Positions 7,600 to 15,270 of a stretch of DNA of 64,000 bases are shown here, one piece after another. Source of the stretch: Lysobacter gummosus. Lineage in GTDB: Bacteria > Pseudomonadota > Gammaproteobacteria > Xanthomonadales > Xanthomonadaceae. The stretch spans positions 3,658,001 to 3,722,000 of the forward strand of contig NZ_CP011131.1 in assembly GCF_001442805.1 (NCBI RefSeq), given 5' to 3'. Position 1 is the stretch's first letter; every line of letters starts with the position of its first letter. Both the position numbers and the translations under genes were made by a program. The notes below the pieces were generated by a model. The model searched no databases. It was given only the letters and a program-made list of their open reading frames with translations, and was not told the origin of the DNA.

Positions 7600-9285
7600 T
7601 CAAACCAACGCCGCCTGATGCACCCCCGCCACCGCGCGCCCCGACGGATCGGCCGCATTCGCGAACGCCGCATCCCAGGCGATCGCCGCGGGCGAAGAAC
7701 AGGCGATCGACTTACCGCCCGGCACCGTCTCGGCGCAGGCCGTGCCCGGGAAATAACGCTCGAAAATGCTGCGGTAGTAATACGCTTCCTTGGTCAGCGG
7801 CGTGTTGATCGGGAAACGGACCGCGGCCGCGGCGAGTTCGCGATCGTTGACGTGCGTTTCCGCGTGCAGCTTCAAGCCATCGATCCAGCCATAGCCCACG
7901 CCATCGCTGAACTGTTCTTTCTGCCGCCACAGGATCGAATCGGGCAGATAGCCTTCGAAGGCTTCGCGCAGGATCGACTTCTCGATCTTGCCGGCGGCCT
8001 TGTCGACCATCTTGGCCTGCGCGTCCATGCGCATGGCCACGTCCAGGAATTCCACATCCAGGAACGGCACCCGCGGCTCCACTCCCCAGGCCATCATCGA
8101 CTTGTTCGCGCGCAGGCAGTCGAAGCTGTGCAGCGCGTCGAGCTTGCGCACCAGTTCCTCGTGAAATTCGCGCGCGTTCGGCGCTTTGTGGAAATACAGA
8201 TAGCCGCCGAAGATTTCGTCCGACCCCTCGCCCGACAGCACCATCTTCACGCCCATCGCCTTGATCCGCCGCGCCAGCAGGAACATCGGCGTGGAAGCGC
8301 GGATGGTGGTGACGTCGTAGGTCTCGATGTGCTGGATCACATCCGGCAGCACGTCCAGGCCTTCTTCGAAGGTGTAGGTGAAGCCGTGATGGACCGTGCC
8401 CAGCGCTTGCGCGGCGATCTCGGCGGCGGCCAAGTCCGGCGAGCCCTGCAGGCCGATGGCGAAGGAATGCAGGCGCGGCCACCAGGCCTCGGCCTGATCG
8501 TCTTCCTCCACCCGGCGGCGGGCGAAGCGCGCGGCGCAGGCGGCGACCAGGGACGAATCCAGACCGCCCGACAGCAGCACGCCGTAGGGCACGTCGCTCA
8601 TCATCTGCCGGTGCACCGCGCGCTCGAAGGCTTCGCGCAATTCCTGCTTCGACACTTCCACGCCTTTTGTAGCGTCGTAGTCGCGCCAGGGCTTTTGGTA
8701 GTACTTCACCGGCGCGCCGACTTCACTGTCGTAGTAGTGCCCGGCCGGGAACGGTGCGACGTCGTCGCACAGCCGCGCCAGCGCTTTCATTTCCGAAGCC
8801 ACCCACAAGCGGCCGTCGGCATCGTGGCCCCAGTACAGCGGGCACACGCCGATGGGATCGCGCGCGATCACGTAGCGGCCGCGCGCGGCGTCCCACAGGG
8901 CGAAGGCGAAGATGCCGTTGAGGCGGTTCAGCAGCTCGCCCAGGTCGCCGCCTTCGCGGTACAGCGCGTTGATCACTTCGCAGTCGGATTTGGTCTGGAA
9001 CTGGTACGGCGCGCTGAGCTGCTGTTCGAGCTCGCGGTGGTTGTAGATCTCGCCGTTGACCGCCAGCGCCAGTTCGCCGTCGGCCGAGCGCAGCGGCTGC
9101 GAGCCGCCGGTGGGATCGACGATCGCCAGCCGCTCATGCACCAGGATCGCGCGCGGCTCGACGCTGACACCGGACCAGTCCGGGCCGCGATGGCGCTGTT
9201 TCGCCGACAAGGACAGGGCCAGCGGCCTGAGCGGGCGCAGATCGGCGCCGGGGCGCAGGTCGAACAAGCCTAGGATCGAACACAT
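7600..9285 (-). CDS. asnB: Asparagine synthase B (glutamine-hydrolysing)
   Basis: Makes asparagine from aspartate, glutamine and ATP in the cytoplasm; 561 aa, near the usual AsnB length (E. coli 554). Cys2 of MCSILG is the glutaminase nucleophile of the N-terminal Ntn domain, with NGEIYNH at 78-84. The C-terminal synthetase domain has the PP-loop LSGGLDSS (238-245) and the SGEGSDEIFGGY motif. AGGAG sits 8 nt before the ATG. Upstream on the same strand are a terminator hairpin (9355-9380) and a short Asn-rich ORF (9408-9539), so transcription is probably controlled by attenuation. The gene is near the dap genes, as in related genomes, which fits aspartate-family metabolism. Confidence 0.97.
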   Translation of the reverse strand: MCSILGLFDLRPGADLRPLRPLALSLSAKQRHRGPDWSGVSVEPRAILVHERLAIVDPTGGSQPLRSADGELALAVNGEIYNHRELEQQLSAPYQFQTKSDCEVINALYREGGDLGELLNRLNGIFAFALWDAARGRYVIARDPIGVCPLYWGHDADGRLWVASEMKALARLCDDVAPFPAGHYYDSEVGAPVKYYQKPWRDYDATKGVEVSKQELREAFERAVHRQMMSDVPYGVLLSGGLDSSLVAACAARFARRRVEEDDQAEAWWPRLHSFAIGLQGSPDLAAAEIAAQALGTVHHGFTYTFEEGLDVLPDVIQHIETYDVTTIRASTPMFLLARRIKAMGVKMVLSGEGSDEIFGGYLYFHKAPNAREFHEELVRKLDALHSFDCLRANKSMMAWGVEPRVPFLDVEFLDVAMRMDAQAKMVDKAAGKIEKSILREAFEGYLPDSILWRQKEQFSDGVGYGWIDGLKLHAETHVNDRELAAAAVRFPINTPLTKEAYYYRSIFERYFPGTACAETVPGGKSIACSSPAAIAWDAAFANAADPSGRAVAGVHQAALV

Positions 9286-9351
9286 CGGACAATCTCCTGA
9301 AGGTTTACAGCGCTGGGGACGGGGTTGAGGGTTTTGCCGGAGCCAGAAACG

Positions 9352-9380
9352 AAAAAGCCCGCACTTCGCAGTGCGGGCTT
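9352..9380 (-). terminator. Intrinsic terminator/attenuator hairpin in the asnB leader
   Basis: On the minus strand an 11-bp perfect stem (AAGCCCGCACT pairing with AGTGCGGGCTT; plus-strand arms 9355-9365 and 9370-9380) with a 4-nt loop is followed by a run of U. It lies 27 nt after the stop of the Asn-rich leader ORF and about 66 nt before the asnB ATG, so it would stop transcripts before asnB. Confidence 0.85.
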
Positions 9381-9407
9381 GTGATCGATTGAGCGTTTTG
9401 CTGCGCG

Positions 9408-9539
9408 CTAATCGTCGGCCCGCGGGAGGCTGGCGTTATTGCGATTATTGTTGTTGACGCGCGCGCCGTTCACGGCCGAACGCGAGCGGCCGGCGACGGC
9501 GGCGCTACGGATCGAGGCGGTGGCGGAGGCGAGGCTCAT
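9408..9539 (-). CDS. Putative asnB leader peptide, 43 aa, asparagine-rich
   Basis: Short ORF starting MSLASATAS with an AGGA seven nt upstream and ending ...LPRADD. Residues 29-35 read NNNNRNN, and a seventh Asn is at 24. Asn is rare elsewhere in this window, so the cluster is striking. The stop codon is 27 nt before an intrinsic terminator hairpin and the next gene is asparagine synthase. In classic attenuators of the his, trp, leu and thr type, the leader is enriched in codons for the amino acid that the operon makes; here that amino acid is Asn. I infer a cis-acting leader peptide whose translation senses charged tRNA-Asn. I know of no described asnB leader like it. A chance ORF is the alternative. 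Confidence 0.65.
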   Translation of the reverse strand: MSLASATASIRSAAVAGRSRSAVNGARVNNNNRNNASLPRADD

Positions 9540-9696
9540 GGATCGATCCTGCTTGAGGACGGCGCCGGATGCAAGCGTCCGGTGACCGGGCCGACGCGAC
9601 CGCCGTCGCGGTCCGGCCATCGGCGGTGGAAATCGTGTGGGGATCGGGGCTTCCTGGGTCGGCGGTTGGTCATGCCCCGGCGGAACGAAGAGCGTC

Positions 9697-9800
9697 GGTT
9701 CTGAAGGGCCCTCCCACAAAAATCGCGCCGGGCCTGACATGGGCCCGCCACAAGACTTTGGGCCGGGTCTGAAACGGGCTTGCCACAAAAAGACTTCCGG
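9697..9800. repeat. Degenerate GGGCC...CCCACAAA REP-like copies
   Basis: Three successive imperfect copies of the window's most frequent REP family (consensus near GGGCCTGAAGGGCCCTCCCACAAAA): one ending CCCTCCCACAAAAA near 9722, one GGGCCTGACATGGGCCCGCCACAA near 9730-9754, and one GGGTCTGAAACGGGCTTGCCACAAAAA near 9764-9790. They lie between the asnB leader and the acylase gene. I see no gene or clear promoter in the rest of this gap. Confidence 0.6.
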
Positions 9801-9877
9801 CGATCGGCGGCACCGCTTCATCGCCGCTTCGCCGGGCCATCGCAGACTTCGGCTAAGCTCGCTCACGGAGGATTCCC

Positions 9878-12280
9878 ATGGCCAAATGGATCAAGCGCGG
9901 CCTGCTCGCGCTGCTTTGCCTGTTCGCGATCGGCGGTGTGACCGCCTGGTGGCTGCTTCGCGGCAGCCTGCCCCGCCTGGAAGGCGAACTCGCCCTGCCG
10001 GGGCTGTCGGCGCCGGCGACGATCCAGCGCGACGCGCTGGGCGTGATCACCGTCGATGCCGCGAACGAAGCCGACGCCATGCGCGCGCTGGGCTACGTGC
10101 ACGGCCAGGAACGCTATTTCGAAATGGACCTGCTGCGGCGCACCGCCGCCGGCGAGTTGTCGGCGCTGTTCGGCGAACGCGCGCTCGACTACGACCGCCA
10201 GCATCGCGTGCACCGCCTGCGCAGCCGGGTGCAGGCGCAAGTGGCGTCCTTCGCCCAGGACAAGACCGCCTTGCTGCAGGCCTATGCCGACGGCGTCAAC
10301 GCCGGCTTGAACGGCTTGTCGCGCAAGCCCTGGCCGTATCTGCTGCTGCGTAGCGAGCCCGAGCCTTGGACCGTGCCGGATTCGGCCCTGGTCGGCTACG
10401 CGATGTATTTCGATCTGCAGGACGGCAGCAACGCGCGCGAGTACGCACAGTGGCGACTCAGCTCGCAGTTGCCGGCGCCGCTTTACCGATTGCTGGCGCA
10501 TCCGGGCAGCAGTTGGGATGCGCCGCTGTTCGGCGCCCCGGTCGGCGACGCCGCGCTGCCGAGCGCGGAGGAAGTCGATCTGCGCAAACTGCCCTCGCCG
10601 CCGCCGGGACCGCTGGCGCCGCTGCCGTTCCTGGACGAAATCGGCAGCAACAATTTCGCCGTCGCCGGCAGCCTCACCGCCGACCGCCGCGCGATCGTCG
10701 CCGACGACATGCACCTGGGTTTGCGCGCGCCCAACATCTGGTTCCGCGCGCGATTGCGCTACGCCGACGCGCGCGCGGCCGGCGGCCGCATCGACGCAAA
10801 CGGCTTCACCCTGCCCGGCCTGCCGGCGATCGTGGTCGGCAGCAATACCCACATCGCCTGGGCCTTCACCAACAGCTACGGCGACTGGGCCGACTGGTCG
10901 CTGCAGCCCGGTTGCGCGGGCGAGGCGACGCTGCAGACCTGCGCCGGCCTGACCGTGCACAAGGAAACCATCGCGGTCAAAGACGGCGCGCCGCAAACCT
11001 TGGTGGTGCGCGAAACCGCGTGGGGACCGCTGCTGCACGACAACGCCGACGGCAGCGCGCTGGCCCTGCGCTGGAGCGCGCATCTGCCCGGCTCGCTCAA
11101 CATGGGCTTGTCCGACTTGTTGCACGCGCAGTCGGTGGACGATGCGATGGTGATCGCGCGCAAGGTCGCCATGCCGGTGCAGAACCTGGTGGTCGGCGAC
11201 AGCCAGGGCAAGATCGCCTGGCGCTTGCTCGGCCCGTTGCCCGAGCGCGAAGGCGATTGCTCCGCCGCGGCGTTGGTCGAGAATCAGAACATCGCCCAGC
11301 CGCCGGCGTGCCCGCCGTGGACGATCCAGACCGCCGACGCGCCGAGCCTGATCGCGCCGCCCTCGGGGCGGCTGTGGACGGCCAACGCGCGCACGCTCGA
11401 CGGCCTGGACCTGGAACGCATCGGCGACGGCGACTACGTCCTGGGCGCGCGCGCCGGCCAGATTCGCGACGGCTTGTTCGCCAAGCAGCGTTTCACCGAA
11501 CGCGATCTGCTGGCGATTCAGCTCGACGATCGCTCGCTGTTCCTGCAACGCTGGTGGAAGCTGCTGCAGGACGAAGCCGCGCGCGTGAGCAAGAGCGGGC
11601 AAAGCCCGGCGCTGAGCGCATTGGCCGAAGCCTCCAAACGCTGGGAAGGCCGCGCCGAACCGGGTTCGGTGAGCTATCGCATGGTGCGCAACTGGCGCCG
11701 TGCGGTGTTCACCCGCGTCGCCAACGGCCTGACCGCGCCGGCGCAGGTCGCGATCGGCCCGCAGTTCGAGATGCCCGACTTCAAGCAACTCGAAGGCGTG
11801 GTGTGGCCGCTGCTGAGCCAGCGCCCCGCGCACCTGCTGCCGCGCAACGAGCAGACCTGGGACAGCCTGCTCGAACATGCCGCGCTCGACGTGCTTACCG
11901 ATCTGAACATCGCGCCCGGCCCGGACGCGGTGGCGAAGTTGTCCAGGCATCGCTGGGGCGAACATAACACCGCCGCGATCTGCCACCCGCTGGCCTCCGC
12001 CCTGCCCGGCTTCGCCAAGAGCGCGCTGTGCATGCCGCCGGACGAACTGGCCGGCGACGCGGCGATGCCGCGGGTACAGCGCGCCGGCTTCGGCGCGTCC
12101 GAACGCATGGTGGTGTCGCCCGGTCACGAAGCCGACGGCATCATCCACATGCCCGGCGGCCAGAGCGGCAATCCGCTGTCGCCGTTCTGGGGCGCGGGCC
12201 ACGAGGATTGGGTGCACGGGCGCCCGACGCCGTTCCTGCCGGGGGCGACGCGCTACACCTTGAAGTTGACGCCGCAATAA
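9878..12280 (+). CDS. Penicillin acylase (penicillin amidase) family Ntn hydrolase
   Basis: Exported or membrane-anchored N-terminal-nucleophile amidase of 800 aa. The start has KR followed by a hydrophobic segment (residues 8-27), a signal or anchor. The alpha chain follows, with the family motif LGYVHGQERYFEMDLLRR (71-88). The autocatalytic cleavage site is G256-S257 in EIGSNNFAV, making Ser257 the N-terminal nucleophile of the beta chain. Later landmarks are ANIWF-like GLRAPNIWFRA, GLPAIVVGSNTHIAWAFTN (a conserved oxyanion-hole region) and the C-terminal GHEADGIIHMPGGQSGNPLSPF. Family members cleave penicillins, cephalosporins or acyl-homoserine lactones. The substrate cannot be read from the sequence; AHL quorum quenching is one possibility. 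Confidence 0.9.
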   Translation: MAKWIKRGLLALLCLFAIGGVTAWWLLRGSLPRLEGELALPGLSAPATIQRDALGVITVDAANEADAMRALGYVHGQERYFEMDLLRRTAAGELSALFGERALDYDRQHRVHRLRSRVQAQVASFAQDKTALLQAYADGVNAGLNGLSRKPWPYLLLRSEPEPWTVPDSALVGYAMYFDLQDGSNAREYAQWRLSSQLPAPLYRLLAHPGSSWDAPLFGAPVGDAALPSAEEVDLRKLPSPPPGPLAPLPFLDEIGSNNFAVAGSLTADRRAIVADDMHLGLRAPNIWFRARLRYADARAAGGRIDANGFTLPGLPAIVVGSNTHIAWAFTNSYGDWADWSLQPGCAGEATLQTCAGLTVHKETIAVKDGAPQTLVVRETAWGPLLHDNADGSALALRWSAHLPGSLNMGLSDLLHAQSVDDAMVIARKVAMPVQNLVVGDSQGKIAWRLLGPLPEREGDCSAAALVENQNIAQPPACPPWTIQTADAPSLIAPPSGRLWTANARTLDGLDLERIGDGDYVLGARAGQIRDGLFAKQRFTERDLLAIQLDDRSLFLQRWWKLLQDEAARVSKSGQSPALSALAEASKRWEGRAEPGSVSYRMVRNWRRAVFTRVANGLTAPAQVAIGPQFEMPDFKQLEGVVWPLLSQRPAHLLPRNEQTWDSLLEHAALDVLTDLNIAPGPDAVAKLSRHRWGEHNTAAICHPLASALPGFAKSALCMPPDELAGDAAMPRVQRAGFGASERMVVSPGHEADGIIHMPGGQSGNPLSPFWGAGHEDWVHGRPTPFLPGATRYTLKLTPQ

Positions 12281-12293
12281 GGCGCCCGGATCG

Positions 12294-12320
12294 CGGCGGC
12301 AAGCTTCACGCTTGCCGCCG
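12294..12320. terminator. Hairpin between convergent acylase and dapE genes
   Basis: A 10-bp perfect stem, CGGCGGCAAG (12294-12303) and CTTGCCGCCG (12311-12320), with a 7-nt loop sits midway in the 58-bp gap between two convergent stop codons. There is no U tract on either side, so it may be a stability hairpin rather than a true intrinsic terminator. Confidence 0.4.
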
Positions 12321-12338
12321 TGTCGCGAGCGGCGCCGA

Positions 12339-13493
12339 TCAGACGATCAACAAACGCTCGATCAAGGCCAGGTACAAGCCCGGCAGCGCTTCCAGGTCGG
12401 TCACGGCGACGTTCTCGTCGACCTTGTGGATGCTCGCGTTGACCGGCCCGATCTCGATGCACTGCGCGCCCAGCGGCGCGATGAAGCGCGCGTCCGAGGT
12501 GCCGCCGCCGGTGCTCTCCAGCGGCGCGGCGCCGGCGAACTGAGTCAGCACCGCGCGCGCGGCCGCGCGCAGCGGCCCTTCCGGCGTGTAGAACGGTTCG
12601 CCGCCGCGGAACCAGCGCAGTTCGTATTCCAGCCCGTGCGCCTGCAACACCGCCTCGCATTCGCGTTCCAGGCGCTCGGCGTTCCAGCTCGGGTTGAAGC
12701 GCAGGTTGAATAACACCTGCAGCTCGCCGGGAATCACGTTGTTGGCGCCGGTGCCGGCGTGGATATTGCTGATCTGCAGCGAGGTCGGAGGAAAGGTTTC
12801 GTAACCCTCGTCCCATCGCTTCGCCGCGAGTTCGGACAGGGCCGGCATCGCCTGATGGATCGGATTGCGCGCCTTCTCCGGATAGGCGACGTGCCCTTGC
12901 ACGCCGATCACCTTCAAGGTCGCCGACAAGGTGCCGCGGCGTCCGACCCGCAGCAGATCGCCCAGCCGCGCGGTCGAAGACGGCTCGCCGGTGATGCACC
13001 AGTCGATGCGCTCGCCGCGCGCGCGGAAGCTGTCCGCGACCCGGCGCACGCCGTCGATCGCATCGCCTTCCTCATCGGAGGTCAGCAACAGCGCGACGCG
13101 GCCGCGATGATGCGGATGCCGCGCCGCGAACTGTTCCAGCGCGATCACGAACGCCGCCACGCTGCCCTTCATGTCGGCCGCACCGCGCCCGTACAGCACG
13201 CCGTCGCGGATTTCCGGCAGGAACGGATCGCTGCGCCAACTGTCCACCGGACCCGACGGCACCACATCGGTGTGCCCCAGCAGAACCAGGGTCGGGCCGT
13301 CGCCGTCGCCATGCACGGCCCACAGGTTATCGACCTCGCCGAAGCGCAGATGCTCGCAGGCGAAACCCGCGCGTGTCAGGCGCCCGGCGATCAGCGCCTG
13401 GCAGCCCAGATCGTCCGGCGTCACCGACGGCCGCGCGATCAGATCGCAGGTCAGTTCCAGCACCGCGCTGCGACCGGCGCCGGCCGCGCTCAC
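12339..13493 (-). CDS. dapE: Succinyl-diaminopimelate desuccinylase
   Basis: Zinc M20-family enzyme of the succinylase branch of lysine/diaminopimelate synthesis; converts N-succinyl-LL-DAP to LL-DAP and succinate. 384 aa from a GTG start ([28 protein letters not shown]). The GTG is chosen because GTGA overlaps the yffB stop by 4 nt, a sign of translational coupling. Metal and catalytic motifs are present: [12 protein letters not shown] (metal His and catalytic Asp), [10 protein letters not shown] (bridging Asp), [11 protein letters not shown] (catalytic and metal Glu), GEPSS, and the C-terminal [14 protein letters not shown] with the last metal His. It is the last gene of the leftward map operon, and dapD lies in the same operon. 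Confidence 0.96.
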   Translation of the reverse strand: MSAAGAGRSAVLELTCDLIARPSVTPDDLGCQALIAGRLTRAGFACEHLRFGEVDNLWAVHGDGDGPTLVLLGHTDVVPSGPVDSWRSDPFLPEIRDGVLYGRGAADMKGSVAAFVIALEQFAARHPHHRGRVALLLTSDEEGDAIDGVRRVADSFRARGERIDWCITGEPSSTARLGDLLRVGRRGTLSATLKVIGVQGHVAYPEKARNPIHQAMPALSELAAKRWDEGYETFPPTSLQISNIHAGTGANNVIPGELQVLFNLRFNPSWNAERLERECEAVLQAHGLEYELRWFRGGEPFYTPEGPLRAAARAVLTQFAGAAPLESTGGGTSDARFIAPLGAQCIEIGPVNASIHKVDENVAVTDLEALPGLYLALIERLLIV

Positions 13494-13849
13494 GAACCGA
13501 TCCCGAAACGCTGCTTGAAACCGTTGTCGCTGAACCCTTGCGAGACCTTGCCGTCGTCGGTGACCACGACCGGCCGCCGGATCAACTGCGGATACTCCTT
13601 GAGCAACAGCTTCCACTCCGCGTCCGACGCCGGCTCCTTGCGATTGGGCGGCAAGGTGCGCCAGGTGGTCGAAGACTTGTTGATCAGCGACTCCCAGCCG
13701 CCGAGCTGAGTCTTCCACTCGATCAGCGTTTCCGGCGACTGCCGGTTGTCGCGGTAATCGACAAAGGTATGCGCGACACCGAAGCGGTCGAGCCACTTGC
13801 GGGCTTTCTTGCAGGTGTCGCAGTTGTTCAATCCGTAAAGCGTGGTCAT
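13490..13849 (-). CDS. yffB: Spx/ArsC-like thioredoxin-fold protein (YffB family)
   Basis: 119-aa ArsC/Spx-family protein. The N-terminus [20 protein letters not shown] has a CxxC (Cys10, Cys13) in a thioredoxin-like fold, and RRPVVV near residue 90 is the usual cis-Pro segment. Family members with CxxC may be glutathione-dependent thiol reductases; genuine arsenate reduction is not implied. It overlaps dapE by 4 nt, and the yffB-dapE pairing is well known in enterobacteria too. The 56-bp gap upstream is AT-rich and could hold a promoter for this pair. Confidence 0.88.
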   Translation of the reverse strand: MTTLYGLNNCDTCKKARKWLDRFGVAHTFVDYRDNRQSPETLIEWKTQLGGWESLINKSSTTWRTLPPNRKEPASDAEWKLLLKEYPQLIRRPVVVTDDGKVSQGFSDNGFKQRFGIGS

Positions 13850-13905
13850 TTCAACTCCGAAATATCGGAAACATTTTTAAAGGTATATGTTCTGAATTAA
13901 AACGA

Positions 13906-14364
13906 CTATTGATGCGAAGAGTTCGCGCTCGCCAGCAGTATTCGCTGCTTGAGGTCCTCGATGATCTTATTCGCGCCGAACGTGCCGAATGGCGAATTCG
14001 CTCGCGGGAGGAACACGATGCGCTTGCCGAACCGGCCGGTCTTTCGCAGATGCAAAGTCGCGCGATGCGACCGCATCGCATAGTTGACCGACACGCTTTC
14101 GATGTCGGCGATATCGATGGTTTCCTCGATACCGCCACGGCGCACCTTCAGCCGATCTCCATAGTCCACGACCTCATCGACCAGAGTCCATGACATGACG
14201 ACCTGGGCCAGATAGGCGACCACGACCAAAGCCATCCCCCACCAAATGGGCTGCGAGCCGTTCGGGTCATACAAGCCCCAAGAAGCGTATGCAACGATCA
14301 GCAGACTCAGCGCCGGCATGACCCATTTGTACAACGGCATCATGCCGGCCGAGATACGCTGCAT
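13906..14364 (-). CDS. Small membrane protein with PH-like domain, function unknown
   Basis: 152-aa protein I do not recognise at family level. Two hydrophobic helices (about 14-31 and 40-58) are followed by a soluble beta-rich part (VVDYGDRLKVRRGGIEETIDIADIESVSV...RIVFLPR) that looks like a bacterial PH domain of the YdbS/DUF304 kind. The start follows the dapD stop by 12 nt and GAGG lies 10 nt before the ATG; Met8 or Met9 are alternatives. The gene and the 56 bp after it are visibly richer in A+T than the flanking dap genes, so it may be a later insertion into the dapD-yffB-dapE arrangement. Confidence 0.65.
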   Translation of the reverse strand: MQRISAGMMPLYKWVMPALSLLIVAYASWGLYDPNGSQPIWWGMALVVVAYLAQVVMSWTLVDEVVDYGDRLKVRRGGIEETIDIADIESVSVNYAMRSHRATLHLRKTGRFGKRIVFLPRANSPFGTFGANKIIEDLKQRILLASANSSHQ

Positions 14365-14376
14365 GACCGGAACGCC

Positions 14377-15270
14377 TCAGTCCGCCAACCCGCGCAACAG
14401 CTCATTGATGCTGGTCTTCGACCGAGTCTTGGCATCCACCTGCTTGACGATCACCGCGCAATACAGCGAATGCGATCCGTCCTTCGCCGGCAATTGGCCG
14501 GACACGACCACGCTGTACGGCGGTACCGAGCCGTAGCTGATCTCGCCGGTGGCGCGGTTGTAGACGCGGGTGCTCTGGCCCAGGAACACGCCCATGCCGA
14601 TCACGCTGTGATGGCCGACGACGAAGCCTTCCACGACTTCCGATCGCGCGCCGATGAAGCAGTGGTCTTCGATGATGGTCGGCGAGGCCTGCAGCGGTTC
14701 GAGCACGCCGCCGATGCCTGCGCCGCCGGACAGGTGGCAGTGCTTGCCGATCTGCGCGCAGGAACCGACCGTGGCCCAGGTGTCGACCATCGTGCTTTCG
14801 CCGACGTGCGCGCCGATGTTGACGAAGCTCGGCATCAGCACCACATCCTTGCCGATGTAGGCGCCGCGGCGGGCGATCGCGCCGGGCACTACGCGCGCGC
14901 CGAGCTTGCGGAAATCGGCTTCGCCATAGCCTTCGAAACGCGCCGGCACCTTGTCCCAGAACGGCGCCGGGTCGGCTTCGACGACTTGCATGTCGTTGAC
15001 CCGGAAGTACAGCAGCACCGCTTTCTTCAGCCATTCGTTGACGGTCCAGCCGCCCTTGCCGTCGGGTTCGGCGACGCGGAACTCGCCTTGCTCCAGGCCG
15101 TCGATCACGCGCTCCACCGTCGGCCGGGTCGAGCCTTCGATCTCGTCCGGCGTCAGCATGCTGCGGCGCTCGAACGCGCTGTCGATCATGAATTTCAGTT
15201 CGTCCGCGCCCGGCGACTCGACACTCTTCTTCTTCACGGCCTTCTTGGTGGTCTTCTTCGCGGGGCTCAT
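14377..15270 (-). CDS. dapD: Tetrahydrodipicolinate N-succinyltransferase
   Basis: Transfers succinyl from succinyl-CoA to tetrahydrodipicolinate in the lysine/DAP pathway; cytoplasmic trimer. 297 aa, longer than E. coli DapD (274) because of a Lys-rich N-terminal extension ([15 protein letters not shown]). The left-handed beta-helix hexapeptide repeats are evident from residue 130 on ([42 protein letters not shown], then [36 protein letters not shown]). The C-terminus [21 protein letters not shown] matches the family. The ATGA junction overlaps the glnD stop by 4 nt, so translation is coupled. Confidence 0.96.
   Translation of the reverse strand: MSPAKKTTKKAVKKKSVESPGADELKFMIDSAFERRSMLTPDEIEGSTRPTVERVIDGLEQGEFRVAEPDGKGGWTVNEWLKKAVLLYFRVNDMQVVEADPAPFWDKVPARFEGYGEADFRKLGARVVPGAIARRGAYIGKDVVLMPSFVNIGAHVGESTMVDTWATVGSCAQIGKHCHLSGGAGIGGVLEPLQASPTIIEDHCFIGARSEVVEGFVVGHHSVIGMGVFLGQSTRVYNRATGEISYGSVPPYSVVVSGQLPAKDGSHSLYCAVIVKQVDAKTRSKTSINELLRGLAD

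Noticed and set aside
13490..13849. Arsenate reductase (ArsC)
   Set aside because: The CxxC N-terminus, the dapE linkage and the lack of ars genes nearby fit the YffB branch of the ArsC/Spx family instead.
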